Shown here piece by piece: positions 8,411 through 17,810 of a stretch of DNA of 64,000 bases. The notes under the pieces are model-generated. The model did not search any database, was not told where the DNA came from, and saw nothing but the letters and a program-made list of their open reading frames with translations. The DNA is from Corynebacterium flavescens. Its GTDB lineage: Bacteria > Actinomycetota > Actinomycetes > Mycobacteriales > Mycobacteriaceae. The stretch is from the NCBI RefSeq assembly GCF_008693105.1, contig NZ_VXKK01000045.1, forward strand, positions 1-64,000, read 5' to 3'. The position numbers and the translations under genes are program-made. The stretch's first letter is position 1. The number at the start of each line of letters is the position of its first letter.

Positions 8411-9709
8411 ATGCTCTCTCGCAGTGAACGCCTCGACCGGCTGCCCGTAACCGCAAAACACAAGAAACTCCTCGTCGGCTCCGGCCTTGGCTGGGCCCTT
8501 GATGCCATGGATGTGGGACTCGTCTCCTTCATCATCGCCGCCCTCGCGGTGCATTGGGATTTGGGTGCCCAACAAACCTCATGGATTGCCTCGGCAGGTT
8601 TCGTCGGCATGGCCATCGGCGCCACCTTCGGCGGGCTGCTGGCTGATAAGTTCGGCCGCCGCCACGTCTTTGCCATCACCCTCCTTGTCTACGGCCTCGC
8701 CACGGGTGCCTCCGGTTTGGCCACAGGGCTCGTCGCACTCATCGTCTTGCGCTTTATCGTCGGCCTCGGCCTCGGTGCGGAGCTACCAGTGGCCTCCACT
8801 CTCATCTCTGAATTTGCCCCACGGCGGGTACGTGGCCGCCTCGTAGTGATTCTGGAGGCCTTCTGGGCACTGGGCTGGCTGCTAGCCGCTCTGATCGGCA
8901 CCTTCGTCGTCAGCGCCGGGGAAAATGGCTGGCGCTGGGCGCTGGCGATAGGCATGGTCCCGGCCTTCTACTCCGTCTACGTGCGCTCCAAACTGCCGGA
9001 ATCGGTACGTTTCCTAGAAAGCCGCGGCAAGGATGCCGAGGCCGAGGCGGTGGTGCGGTCCTTTGAGGAGGGCGTCGACAAGTATGACGATCTGCCACCG
9101 GTACCGCCAGAGGATATCTCCGCCCGCTCCATCTGGAGCAAGGCCGTGCGCGGGCGTACTGCGGCCCTGTGGGTGATCTGGTTCTGCGTGAATCTCTCCT
9201 ACTATGGCGCCTTCATCTGGATCCCCTCGCTGCTGGTGGCGGATGGCTTTTCCCTGGTGAAATCCTTTACCTTCACGCTCATCATCACGCTCGCGCAGCT
9301 GCCGGGATACGCGGCGGCGGCCTGGCTCATTGAGGTCTGGGGCAGGCGTATTACGCTCGCGGTGTTCTTGATTGGTTCCGCGGTGGCCGCCGGCTGCTAC
9401 GGCTTTGCCTCCTCCGACGCCACCATCATCGCCGCCGGCTGCCTGCTCTCCTTCTTCAACCTCGGCGCGTGGGGCGCCCTCTACGCCATCGGGCCGGAGC
9501 TCTACCCCACCTCCTTGCGCGGGTCCGGTACGGGCGCGGCGGCCGGCTTTGGGCGGATTGCCTCCATCATCGCGCCGCTTATCGTGCCGCTCATCTTCGC
9601 CTCTTTCGGCATAGGCTGGCTCTTCGGTCTCTTCGCGCTCTCCTTCCTCATCGCGGCACTGGCAGCCTTCGCGCTTCCAGAGCAAAAGGACAAGGCCCTT
9701 GCTAGCTAG
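8411..9709 (+). CDS. niaP: MFS transporter, NiaP (niacin)-like
   Basis: A 432-residue major facilitator with 12 predicted helices and the MFS loop motif DKFGRRH after helix 2. Its segments GLGWALDAMDVGLVSFIIAA, LGAELPVASTLISEF and LSFFNLGAWGALYA closely match the NiaP/YceI subgroup, which imports nicotinate and nicotinamide. Substrate assignment is from remembered family similarity, not from context, since no NAD synthesis genes are adjacent. A -10-like TATAGG ends only two bases before the ATG, so the transcription start is unclear. The stop overlaps the start of the next gene. Confidence 0.8.
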   Translation: MLSRSERLDRLPVTAKHKKLLVGSGLGWALDAMDVGLVSFIIAALAVHWDLGAQQTSWIASAGFVGMAIGATFGGLLADKFGRRHVFAITLLVYGLATGASGLATGLVALIVLRFIVGLGLGAELPVASTLISEFAPRRVRGRLVVILEAFWALGWLLAALIGTFVVSAGENGWRWALAIGMVPAFYSVYVRSKLPESVRFLESRGKDAEAEAVVRSFEEGVDKYDDLPPVPPEDISARSIWSKAVRGRTAALWVIWFCVNLSYYGAFIWIPSLLVADGFSLVKSFTFTLIITLAQLPGYAAAAWLIEVWGRRITLAVFLIGSAVAAGCYGFASSDATIIAAGCLLSFFNLGAWGALYAIGPELYPTSLRGSGTGAAAGFGRIASIIAPLIVPLIFASFGIGWLFGLFALSFLIAALAAFALPEQKDKALAS

Positions 9710-10286
9710 GGGCGCACTGGTAGCGTGGATTGCGGTGATGATCGCGCTGACCACCCTGAAACCCTTCTATCGCATTGGCTACCTATGGGTGCCAGAAAAG
9801 CAGCGCGTGCGCCAGCTCGAGCTTGTTCCCCTCGATGAGTTCTCTAGCGGCAGTTGGTTCGCCCCGCTATTTGAGTACGCGGGTAACACCGCATTCTTTC
9901 TCCCCTTCGGGCTGCTCGTTTTTGGGCTCACCCAATCCGTACGCAAGACCGTCGCGGCGGGCTTTGCGCTCAGCGCCGTGCTCGAGGCCACCCAATACGC
10001 CTTAGCGTTGGGCCGCAGCGACATAGATGATCTCCTCTTCAACACCTTAGGCGCGCTGCTAGGCGCAGTTCTGGCCCGTTGGGCAGGCCCGCGCTGGCAA
10101 CGTATATGGCAGTGGCTTAGCCTTGGCGCCGCGGCCGTGTTCGCCGTGTTAGTCATCCTCGGCCCCAGGCTGGGGGATCCCGACCAGGTCAAAGAACTAT
10201 CCGTGGGCCATGTTGACGAACTTGGAGTAGTGCAGCTGGTGGGCCACCTGCACGGTGTCGATAGGGCCGCCGCGGTGCTTGGCTAG
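9699..10286 (+). CDS. VanZ-family membrane protein
   Basis: A 195-residue protein with about four or five membrane helices and the VanZ signature DIDDLLFNTLGALLGA (about residues 108-123), preceded by a GNTAFFLPFG helix. VanZ homologues are linked to lipoglycopeptide tolerance, but most have no known role. TTG is the start, behind AAAGGA, and it overlaps the end of the transporter by 11 bases, suggesting co-transcription. The last 30 residues are coded opposite the 3' end of dnaB and look unlike VanZ sequence; they exist only because no stop occurs before dnaB ends. Confidence 0.82.
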   Translation: MLARGALVAWIAVMIALTTLKPFYRIGYLWVPEKQRVRQLELVPLDEFSSGSWFAPLFEYAGNTAFFLPFGLLVFGLTQSVRKTVAAGFALSAVLEATQYALALGRSDIDDLLFNTLGALLGAVLARWAGPRWQRIWQWLSLGAAAVFAVLVILGPRLGDPDQVKELSVGHVDELGVVQLVGHLHGVDRAAAVLG

Positions 10287-11624
10287 GATGATATCGGCCT
10301 CGCCCGCACGCTCGTTGTCACGGTCTTGAGAGTCTGGGCGGTAGAGCAGCATAACCATGTCCGCGTCCTGCTCAAGCGAGCCGGACTCACGCAGGTCAGC
10401 CAACTGCGGCTTCTTATCGGTGCGGGATTCCGGTCCACGGTTGAGCTGCGAAATCGCGATGAGTGGAACCTCTAGCTCCTTGGCCAACAACTTCAGCTGA
10501 CGCGAGAACTCCGAGACCTCCTGCTGCCTGGATTCCACTTTCTTACCCGAGGACATCAGCTGCAGGTAGTCGAGCACGACGAGGTCCAGACCGTGCTGCT
10601 GTTTCAGGCGGCGGGCCTTGGAACGAATCTCCATCATCGTCAGGTTCGGCGAATCATCGATGTAGAGGGGCGCATCCTGGATGCGGTTGAGCGTGTCATC
10701 GATCTTGGCCCAGTCCTCCGTGGATACCCGGCCGCCGCGCATATCCGCGAGCTTGACCTCGGACTCCGCAGAGAGCAGGCGCATGACTATCTCCGAGGCC
10801 GACATTTCCAGCGAAAAGATCGCCGAGGCCTTGCCGTGCGCCAGCGAACAGGAACGCATGAAGTCCAGCGCCAGCGTGGACTTACCCACACCAGGACGGG
10901 CGGCCACGATGACCATCTGCCCGGCGTGCAGGCCATTGGTGAGTTTGTCTAGGTCAATAAAGCCCGTGGGCACGCCGGATTCGATGCCACCGGTCTGTTG
11001 CAAGGCAGCGAGCTGATCAATGGTGGGATCGATGAGATCACCCAGGATCTGATAGTCCTCGGCGGTCTTACGCTGGGCGACGGCGAATACCTCCTGCTGG
11101 GCGCGGTCTAATACGGATTCGATCTCCGCATCCTCGGCGCCCTCAAAACCCAGCTGTACCACGCGCGTTCCCGCATCCACGAGCCGGCGCAGGACTGCCT
11201 TCTCCGCGACAATCTCCGCGTAATAGCGGGCATTCGCTGCCGTGGGCACCGTGGCCAATAGCGTGTGGAGATAGGGCGCCCCGCCTACTCTCTCAAGATT
11301 GTTGAAGCGATCGAGGCGCGAGGCCACGATGACCGCATCGATGTCGGTTCCGGAGGCATAAAGGTCCAACATCGCCTTGTAGATGAGCGCGTGTGCAGGA
11401 TAGTAGAAGTCCTCCGGCTCGAGCTCCTCGATGACCTCCATCACCGTATTCGGGCTCAGTAGCATCGCCCCCAGCACACCCTGCTCGGCCTCACGGTCTG
11501 AGGGCGGCTGGCGGAACTCGCCATAGGGTTTGGGCTCTGCCTGGTGATTGCGACGCGGGCGCGCCTGCGCGGAAGCAGACTCCGGCAGGACTGCCTCCGA
11601 GTCATCGAAACTGGCGTTCGTCAT
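10197..11624 (-). CDS. dnaB: Replicative DNA helicase DnaB
   Basis: The 475-residue protein has an N-terminal DnaG-interacting domain beginning near PPSDREAEQGVLGAMLLS and a RecA-like C-terminal domain with Walker A ARPGVGKSTL (about residues 241-250), Walker B LVVLDYLQLM and the ISQLNRG sensor region. It unwinds DNA 5' to 3' at the fork as a hexamer. Length equals that of an intein-free DnaB; no intein is present, although mycobacterial homologues often have one. Its 3' end overlaps the VanZ ORF on the opposite strand by 90 bases. Confidence 0.97.
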   Translation of the reverse strand: MTNASFDDSEAVLPESASAQARPRRNHQAEPKPYGEFRQPPSDREAEQGVLGAMLLSPNTVMEVIEELEPEDFYYPAHALIYKAMLDLYASGTDIDAVIVASRLDRFNNLERVGGAPYLHTLLATVPTAANARYYAEIVAEKAVLRRLVDAGTRVVQLGFEGAEDAEIESVLDRAQQEVFAVAQRKTAEDYQILGDLIDPTIDQLAALQQTGGIESGVPTGFIDLDKLTNGLHAGQMVIVAARPGVGKSTLALDFMRSCSLAHGKASAIFSLEMSASEIVMRLLSAESEVKLADMRGGRVSTEDWAKIDDTLNRIQDAPLYIDDSPNLTMMEIRSKARRLKQQHGLDLVVLDYLQLMSSGKKVESRQQEVSEFSRQLKLLAKELEVPLIAISQLNRGPESRTDKKPQLADLRESGSLEQDADMVMLLYRPDSQDRDNERAGEADIILAKHRGGPIDTVQVAHQLHYSKFVNMAHG

Positions 11625-11733
11625 GACTATGGTCCCTTCTTCCTAGCGAAAGCGATGTATCTCCCCCACCCAAATACGTTCAGTGTAGCCACCGCACCGA
11701 CAATCCTCCGCCTTTGGGTTCAACTGAGGTTTT

Positions 11734-13188
11734 TCATCTCACCAACATGGCACTCTCATTCGGTGTTTCCTCTTGAGCCGTTGCCCGTTTTCGTGCCAGA
11801 CTCTTTCGCACCAGCGGCCAAAACACTACTAGTACGGCGGTGGCTATCAGGCTAGTCCAGGCCTGTGTGCGTCCGCTTTCTGAAGCCAGCATAACCAGGA
11901 GTATGGCAGCGACTCCGGCGATCAGGAGGATATTGAGCCACGGATGCAACCACACCTTCAACTTTAGGCCGGCGACTTGCTCAGGGCTCATCTTTTGCCG
12001 CATCCGCATCTGAGTCAGCGCGATGAATACATAGACGAATAATGCGACCAGGCCGGCCGAGTTCATAATGAAGTCGAATACTCCTGATTGGGGGGCGACG
12101 TAATTTGCAATGGTGGCAATAATGGCACCGCTAATGGAGGCGAGCAGCGCGTATACCGGCACGTTGCTCTTAGAACGACGGGCAACTATTTGCGGAGCTA
12201 AACCTTGATCACCGAGCGAGGCTAGCATCCTCGATGCGGAATAGAGCCCAGAATTCAAAACCGAGACTACCGCAGTAAAGATAACCATCTGCATGATCGC
12301 TGACGCCCCAGGCATCCCCAGCAGAGCGAATACGTAAGTGAAGGGGGCGGTTGCCACGCTAGTCGGTTCTGGGAGCTCGTTCCAAGGAACCACTGCACAG
12401 ATCACCACAATAGATCCGACAAAGAATAGTAGGATACGCCAGATTACGGTGGATGTGGCGCGACGTACCCCCGTCGCCGGGTCTTCCGATTCTGCGGATG
12501 CCATAACCGCGATTTCGGTGCCGAAATAGGAAAAAATAACAATGGCTACACCGCTAAAAGCTACGCCTAGCCCGTTGGGGGCGAAGCCCCCATGCGCCCA
12601 CAAATTGGATAGGGAAAACTCTGAGTCAGGCCATAGACCTAGGGCATAGAGGGTACCGCCGCCGAGGAATACCACGATGGCTGCGACTTTGATGCTTGCG
12701 AGCCAAAACTCGACTTCGCCGAAGAATCGCACCGAAAAGAGGTTGATTCCGACGAAGAACGCAATGAGAAGCATCGACCAGCCTATGGAGGGAATTATTG
12801 GCAACCATTCATGCAGTGTTTCGCCGCCGAGGATCGCCTCGTAGGCCAAGACCCCTACCCAAAAGTACCAATACAACCAGCCCACCAGGTATGCGGCCCA
12901 GTCGCCAAGGCCTTCGCGGGCATACTCCATAAATGAGCCGATCGCCGGCCGTGCAGCCGCCATTTCACCCAGCATTCGCATCGCGAGGAAAACTAAGACA
13001 CCGCCTAGAGCATAGGAAACCACAGCGGCCGGACCCGCATTGCGAATCATGTTTCCCGAGCCAACAAATAGGCTGGCGCCGATGATTCCACCGAGCGTGA
13101 TCATTGTGACATGCCGCGAGCGTAGTGCTTGCTTGGATGCTTGTGTCCGGATGTTTGTGTGAGAAGGTGAAGCATCTTTCTTCGTCAT
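11734..13188 (-). CDS. gabP: Amino acid permease, probable GABA transporter
   Basis: A 484-residue APC-superfamily transporter of the amino acid permease type: the opening segment RHVTMITLGGIIGASLFVGSG is the conserved helix 1, and about 12 helices follow. As the last gene of a gabT-gabD-gabP unit it is assigned to 4-aminobutyrate uptake. The three genes lie 6 bp (gabT-gabD) and 32 bp (gabD-gabP) apart on one strand. The family also contains proline, lysine and aromatic amino acid permeases, so the substrate rests on context. Confidence 0.87.
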   Translation of the reverse strand: MTKKDASPSHTNIRTQASKQALRSRHVTMITLGGIIGASLFVGSGNMIRNAGPAAVVSYALGGVLVFLAMRMLGEMAAARPAIGSFMEYAREGLGDWAAYLVGWLYWYFWVGVLAYEAILGGETLHEWLPIIPSIGWSMLLIAFFVGINLFSVRFFGEVEFWLASIKVAAIVVFLGGGTLYALGLWPDSEFSLSNLWAHGGFAPNGLGVAFSGVAIVIFSYFGTEIAVMASAESEDPATGVRRATSTVIWRILLFFVGSIVVICAVVPWNELPEPTSVATAPFTYVFALLGMPGASAIMQMVIFTAVVSVLNSGLYSASRMLASLGDQGLAPQIVARRSKSNVPVYALLASISGAIIATIANYVAPQSGVFDFIMNSAGLVALFVYVFIALTQMRMRQKMSPEQVAGLKLKVWLHPWLNILLIAGVAAILLVMLASESGRTQAWTSLIATAVLVVFWPLVRKSLARKRATAQEETPNESAMLVR

Positions 13189-13220
13189 ATTAAAAGTCCT
13201 TTGGAGGTCTAGGGAGATAC

Positions 13221-14687
13221 TTAAGACAGCACGTAACGGATGTCGAGGTATTCTTCGATGCCTTCGATACCTCCTTCGCGGCCGAAGCCTGATTGCTTGA
13301 TGCCGCCGAAGGGCGCTGTTGTTTCGGAGACAGCTGCTCGATTGATTCCCACCATTCCGGCCTCCAGGTGCTCAGCTAGGTAGCGCGCAGTAGACACGCT
13401 ATTGCTAAATCCATAACTTGCCAGGCCGAATTCGGTGGAGTTGGCAACAGCAACGCCTTCTTCAATGCCGTCAAAGGTAGTAACGGTAAATACCGGACCG
13501 AAGATCTCTTCGCGGATGATTCTCGAGGTAGCCGGGACATCGACTAGCACTGTGGGCGGATAGAATGCTCCTGGGCCTTCAGGACAGTGCCCTCCGCACC
13601 TTAAGATGCTGCCATCGGCAATCGCCTCGGAGACGAGGTCGGCCACCCTATTGCGCTGGGCAACACTGACCAACGGCCCCACAGTTGTCTCCGGATCCAG
13701 ACCATTGCCAAGGCGAACGGCACGGAGGCCTACTAGGAGCTTGTCGACGAATTCTTCAGCAATGCTGGAATCTACCAAAAACCGGTTCGCGGCAACACAT
13801 ACCTGCCCACAATTTCGCAGCTTAGCTTGTAAAGCCGAAGCGACCGCGAGGTCAATATCTGCATCTTCTGCAACCACAAATGGTGCATTTCCACCGAGTT
13901 CCATCGAGGTACGCTGCAGGTTTTCAGCAGCTTGGCGTACAAGCTGCCGCCCCACTGGGGTAGAACCAGTAAATGTAATCTTGCGCAGGCGGGGATCTGA
14001 CATCAATGTCCTCGCCAGCGCCTGCGCGTCGCTGGTCGGGAGGATGGATACCAAACCGTCTGTCACCCCGTGTTCCGGAAACACTTTGGCCAGTACTTCA
14101 CCTAGTAGAAGTAAGGTCAGCGGCGTATCAGGGGCTGGCTTCGCAATGACTGGACAGCCGGCAGCGAGCGCGGGCGCAATCTTGCGAGCTGACATGGCCA
14201 AGGGGAAATTCCAGGGGGTTATCGCCAAGACGGGTCCGACCGCCAAGCGGGAGACTTTAAATTGGGATTCGCCACTAGGGCTATAAGCAAAGCGTCCGGG
14301 GATACGCACCGCTTCTTCAGCAAACCAGGAAAAATACTCGCAAGCGTTCGCCACTTCTGCGTGAGCTTGCTCTAATGGCTTTCCCATTTCCAAAGTAATG
14401 GTGCGCGCGAATTCTTCACTACGCTCAGCCAGCGCCTCAGAAACAGCATGCAAGACTGCGGCCCTATCCCGTGGCGAAGTCACTCTCCAGCTTTCCTGGG
14501 CTGCCACAGCCAAGTCGAGGGCGCGCTGAGCGTCTTCGACGCTGGCATCCGCGACATTGGCGATGATTGATCCAGTAGCTGGGTCTTGTACCTCAAAAGT
14601 GCTCCGTGTGGAGGATTCCTGGGCGTTTGTCCCCATCCACAAGCCAGTTGGAAAGTCGGAGGAAAAATAGGTCCGATAATCAGGCAT
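13221..14687 (-). CDS. gabD: Succinate-semialdehyde dehydrogenase
   Basis: A 488-residue NAD(P)-dependent aldehyde dehydrogenase. Visible are the cofactor region PWNFPLA and FTGSTPVG, the general base in MELGGNAPF (about residue 263) and the catalytic Cys in NCGQVCVAANRF (about 297). It oxidises succinic semialdehyde to succinate, the second step of GABA catabolism, with gabT directly upstream. The start ATG is preceded by AAAGAGG. Length is the family norm. Confidence 0.93.
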   Translation of the reverse strand: MPDYRTYFSSDFPTGLWMGTNAQESSTRSTFEVQDPATGSIIANVADASVEDAQRALDLAVAAQESWRVTSPRDRAAVLHAVSEALAERSEEFARTITLEMGKPLEQAHAEVANACEYFSWFAEEAVRIPGRFAYSPSGESQFKVSRLAVGPVLAITPWNFPLAMSARKIAPALAAGCPVIAKPAPDTPLTLLLLGEVLAKVFPEHGVTDGLVSILPTSDAQALARTLMSDPRLRKITFTGSTPVGRQLVRQAAENLQRTSMELGGNAPFVVAEDADIDLAVASALQAKLRNCGQVCVAANRFLVDSSIAEEFVDKLLVGLRAVRLGNGLDPETTVGPLVSVAQRNRVADLVSEAIADGSILRCGGHCPEGPGAFYPPTVLVDVPATSRIIREEIFGPVFTVTTFDGIEEGVAVANSTEFGLASYGFSNSVSTARYLAEHLEAGMVGINRAAVSETTAPFGGIKQSGFGREGGIEGIEEYLDIRYVLS

Positions 14688-14693
14688 GGTTCT

Positions 14694-16070
14694 TTACCTC
14701 TTTCCTGCGGGCTCGCCCGCATAGGCTGCGGCGGGCTGCGTGTCGAACTCATCCTGCAACGCTTGGGCCAGGACTCGCAGACCATCGCGCAATATGTCCT
14801 CGCTGATAACCAGAGGTGGCAAAAGGCGAATGACATTGCCATCTAGTCCGCAGACCAGTACCAGCACACCTGCCCGCTGGCAGACGGCGGCAACCTTCTT
14901 GGTTGTCATCGCGTCAGGGAGACCGTCGGAATTAACCAGCTCCACCGCCATCATGGCCCCGCTACCCCGAAGCTCTGCCACTTGTTGATACTGGGTCAAC
15001 AGTGCCAGCTCCTCGCGAATGATGCCTTCAATCTGGCGCGCCCGACCAGCCAAATCAAGCTCTTCCATTTGAGAGATCGCTGCTAGGGCAGCCGCACATG
15101 CAATAGGGTTCCCGCCATAGGTTCCACCGAGTGCACCCGCTATTGGGGCATCCATAATCTCAGCCCGCCCAGTAACCGCAGACAAAGGTAGCCCACCGGC
15201 GATGCCCTTGGCCATGGTCATCAAATCCGGAACGACGCCTTCTCGCTCGATCGCGAACCACTGGCCGGTACGGCACATTCCTGCTTGAATCTCATCAGCG
15301 ATGAAGACCACAGAATTGTCTTTACACCAATTAAATAGCGTCGGAATAAAACCTTGTGCCGGCACTACAAAGCCGCCTTCTCCCTGAATCGGTTCGATGA
15401 CTATGCACGCTAGGTTCTCAGCTCCTACTTCCCGTTCGATGTGAGATATGGTGCGCTCCGCAGCTGTGACTCCATCTAGCCCATCGCGCAGCGGATAGGA
15501 CATCGGGGCTCGGTAGACGTCTTCACTAAACGGGCCGAAGCCAGTCTTATAAGGAACGCTCTTCGCGGTCATCGCCAAGGTGAGGTTGGTACGTCCGTGA
15601 AAGGCACGGTCGAAGACCACAACGCCGCTGCGTCCGGTGTAGTTGCGGGCAATCTTCACCGCGTTTTCCACTGCCTCTGCTCCTGTGCTTAGAAGCAGAG
15701 AGCGTTTATCGTGGTCGCCGGGCGTTATATCGGCAAGCTTCTCAGTTACCGCCACGTATGATTCATATGGCGCAGACAAGAAGCACGTGTGGGTTAGATG
15801 ACCTACCGATTCGCGGACGGCCTCGACCACTGCTGCATTAGAGGCACCTACCGATGTCACAGCAATCCCTGAGGCGAAATCGATGATTGAGTTACCGTCG
15901 GCGTCCACCAGAATCCCGCCATCGCCTTCCACGATATAGGCCGGCAGCCCCGGTGTCGCCGCCCGTGCGACACTGCCGTCGCGCCGCTGGGCTAGTGAGA
16001 CACTAGCCGGCCCCGGTATCGAAGTCTTCAACTGGCGTTTTTGCGGGAGACGGTATTTTAGATCGTGCAT
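14694..16070 (-). CDS. gabT: 4-aminobutyrate aminotransferase
   Basis: A 458-residue class III PLP aminotransferase: STGAEAVENAVKIARNYTGR binds the cofactor phosphate, DEIQAGMCRTG carries the Asp that contacts the pyridine nitrogen, and the Schiff-base Lys is in TMAKGIAGGLPLSA (about residue 297). It moves the GABA amino group to 2-oxoglutarate, giving succinic semialdehyde for GabD. First gene of gabTDP, divergent from the PucR-type regulator. The leader upstream holds an eight-base inverted repeat and TACCG repeats that may be regulatory. Confidence 0.93.
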   Translation of the reverse strand: MHDLKYRLPQKRQLKTSIPGPASVSLAQRRDGSVARAATPGLPAYIVEGDGGILVDADGNSIIDFASGIAVTSVGASNAAVVEAVRESVGHLTHTCFLSAPYESYVAVTEKLADITPGDHDKRSLLLSTGAEAVENAVKIARNYTGRSGVVVFDRAFHGRTNLTLAMTAKSVPYKTGFGPFSEDVYRAPMSYPLRDGLDGVTAAERTISHIEREVGAENLACIVIEPIQGEGGFVVPAQGFIPTLFNWCKDNSVVFIADEIQAGMCRTGQWFAIEREGVVPDLMTMAKGIAGGLPLSAVTGRAEIMDAPIAGALGGTYGGNPIACAAALAAISQMEELDLAGRARQIEGIIREELALLTQYQQVAELRGSGAMMAVELVNSDGLPDAMTTKKVAAVCQRAGVLVLVCGLDGNVIRLLPPLVISEDILRDGLRVLAQALQDEFDTQPAAAYAGEPAGKR

Positions 16071-16083
16071 AGAGAGTTCCTTT

Positions 16084-16155
16084 CTTGATGTGTCATCTCG
16101 TGCTACATCAAGCAGTATGCACGCACCTATAGGGGTACCGATATGACAATACCGG
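16084..16155. promoter_or_regulatory. gabT/gabR divergent control region
   Basis: Two structured elements lie in the 127-base gap between divergent gabT and gabR. CTTGATGT (16084-16091) and ACATCAAG (16105-16112) form a perfect inverted repeat with a 13-base spacer, close to the gabT start. TACCG occurs as a direct repeat at 16136-16140 and 16150-16154, 14 bases apart, about where both promoters should lie. Either could bind GabR; which one does is not decided by sequence. Confidence 0.5.
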
Positions 16156-16197
16156 TAGACTTATAGAAAATGTTTGTACATGTCTGGCAGGTGACCC

Positions 16198-17733
16198 ATG
16201 AAGGTATCTAAAAACTTGGAAGTCTCCCTCCCTGTCTCCCAACAACGACTATCGCTCAGCTGGTTACTCTCCGATGAGCGGCTAGGGCTTCGGCTCATCG
16301 TCACAGGTCAGCCTTGGTTCTGGTCTATCCAAAGCATCGAACTTCCAGACCCTGGAGAGTACATCGATGAAGGGGCAATCATCCTACTCACCGGCTTAGG
16401 ATTCGCCGACGAACCTGAGCTCTTCTCCGGCTACGCCGAGATTCTTGCCAACAAAGGCGCGGTTGGAATTGGGTTCGGTACTGGGCTGCGTTTTGATCAC
16501 GTCCCCCCTGAGCTGATCCGTGCAGCCCAGAGCAAGGGCCTAACGCTATTCGAGGTCCCCTTACCCACTCCGTTCATCTCCCTTACAAAAAAGGTGCAGG
16601 ACGAACGGGTACGACTGGCACGTCTCCAGCAAGAATCCTTACTCGCCGCGCAAGAGGAGCTTAACGTCGCCGGAGGGCTAGGCGTTCGCAAACTCATCCA
16701 GCAAGCAAGCTCCCAATTGCAGGCTTCGCTGTGCATCGTCGATAGCGATGGTAGGTTAATTAGCTCCCATGGAATAATGGCTCCGCAGGCCCTCAAGGTT
16801 GCCAAATGCTGCCTAGCCACCAAAAAGACAACCAGCAGTGCAGGAAACTACGAAGACTCCAATTATCTGATTCACCGCTTAGACGCCCATGGAGACCGGT
16901 TTCATCTACTTGTCATCTTGGCTGCCCGCCAATTCAATTCCTATGACCGAAGCATTGTCAAACATTGTGCGGGCTTAGCCGATATCCTCGTCCAGCGTCC
17001 GGCTTCCCTGCGCAAAGCTCGAAGCGAACTCCACACCCTAGCGTTGGCGACGCTATTAGGAGAAAACTCCAGCAGCGAGATTCTGGCGCGGGTGTTCGAA
17101 TCTGCCGCAGATACCACTGGGCGCGTGCGCGCTGCGGTTGTGTGCGGCGCTAGCGAACACTTCCTGAATAGGGCCTTGACTCACTTCGATGCAGAATTGG
17201 CCGCAGCAAACCGATATCTCTTTAGCCTCGAGGTTGGTTCGGCATCGACACTGCTGTTATTCCGAGGAACACGAACCCCGGCGGAAATTCGAGAGTTCTT
17301 CGGCCCGAACGCCAAATCTTTACGCATCGCGGTTGGTGCTCCAATGCACTGGAGCACCTTGAACCTGAAGATAGTAGAAGATCTCACGGTCGCGGCTCGC
17401 ACCCTTGAGTTGGGCACGCTTATCGGACCGCAATACGTCGGAACAAACTGGATCGCCCAAGCCCCAGTGCGCAAGGCCCTCGATGCACGGTCCAGACAAA
17501 CCATAGACCGCCTCATCGAGCACGATACTGTCCATGACACGGAACTAGTAGCGACGCTCGAAGCTTATTTGCGCGCAGCGGGATCCTTAAGTGCTACAGC
17601 CAGTGCCACCCGAGTACACCGCCATACCATCCGCTCAAGAATTGAACTTATCGCAGAGATCTGTGAAGTCGACTTAAGAGATCCTTTCACCCGGGCAGAA
17701 CTACTACTAATAATCCTCAGCAGAAGCGCTTAA
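16198..17733 (+). CDS. gabR: PucR-family regulator of the gab genes
   Basis: The 511-residue protein has an N-terminal PucR-type sensory domain (about residues 15-125), a GAF-like middle part and a C-terminal PucR helix-turn-helix (about 445-505; SLSATASATRVHRHTIRSRI). It is divergent from gabT. In Corynebacterium glutamicum a PucR-type GabR is known to activate gabTDP, and gene order here matches. ATG 16198 is the first plausible start. Orthology is inferred from position and architecture. Confidence 0.85.
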   Translation: MKVSKNLEVSLPVSQQRLSLSWLLSDERLGLRLIVTGQPWFWSIQSIELPDPGEYIDEGAIILLTGLGFADEPELFSGYAEILANKGAVGIGFGTGLRFDHVPPELIRAAQSKGLTLFEVPLPTPFISLTKKVQDERVRLARLQQESLLAAQEELNVAGGLGVRKLIQQASSQLQASLCIVDSDGRLISSHGIMAPQALKVAKCCLATKKTTSSAGNYEDSNYLIHRLDAHGDRFHLLVILAARQFNSYDRSIVKHCAGLADILVQRPASLRKARSELHTLALATLLGENSSSEILARVFESAADTTGRVRAAVVCGASEHFLNRALTHFDAELAAANRYLFSLEVGSASTLLLFRGTRTPAEIREFFGPNAKSLRIAVGAPMHWSTLNLKIVEDLTVAARTLELGTLIGPQYVGTNWIAQAPVRKALDARSRQTIDRLIEHDTVHDTELVATLEAYLRAAGSLSATASATRVHRHTIRSRIELIAEICEVDLRDPFTRAELLLIILSRSA

Positions 17734-17810
17734 GCGGCCACGAAGGGGGAGAGAAGCACTCACAGAGCTCGGGGACGACTTTATCCACAGCTTCAGGCTG
17801 GGTAAAACGA

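Noticed and set aside
9014..9754. A 246-codon minus-strand frame opposite the niaP-like gene
   Set aside because: Charged, repetitive antisense product; the plus strand codes a complete transporter.
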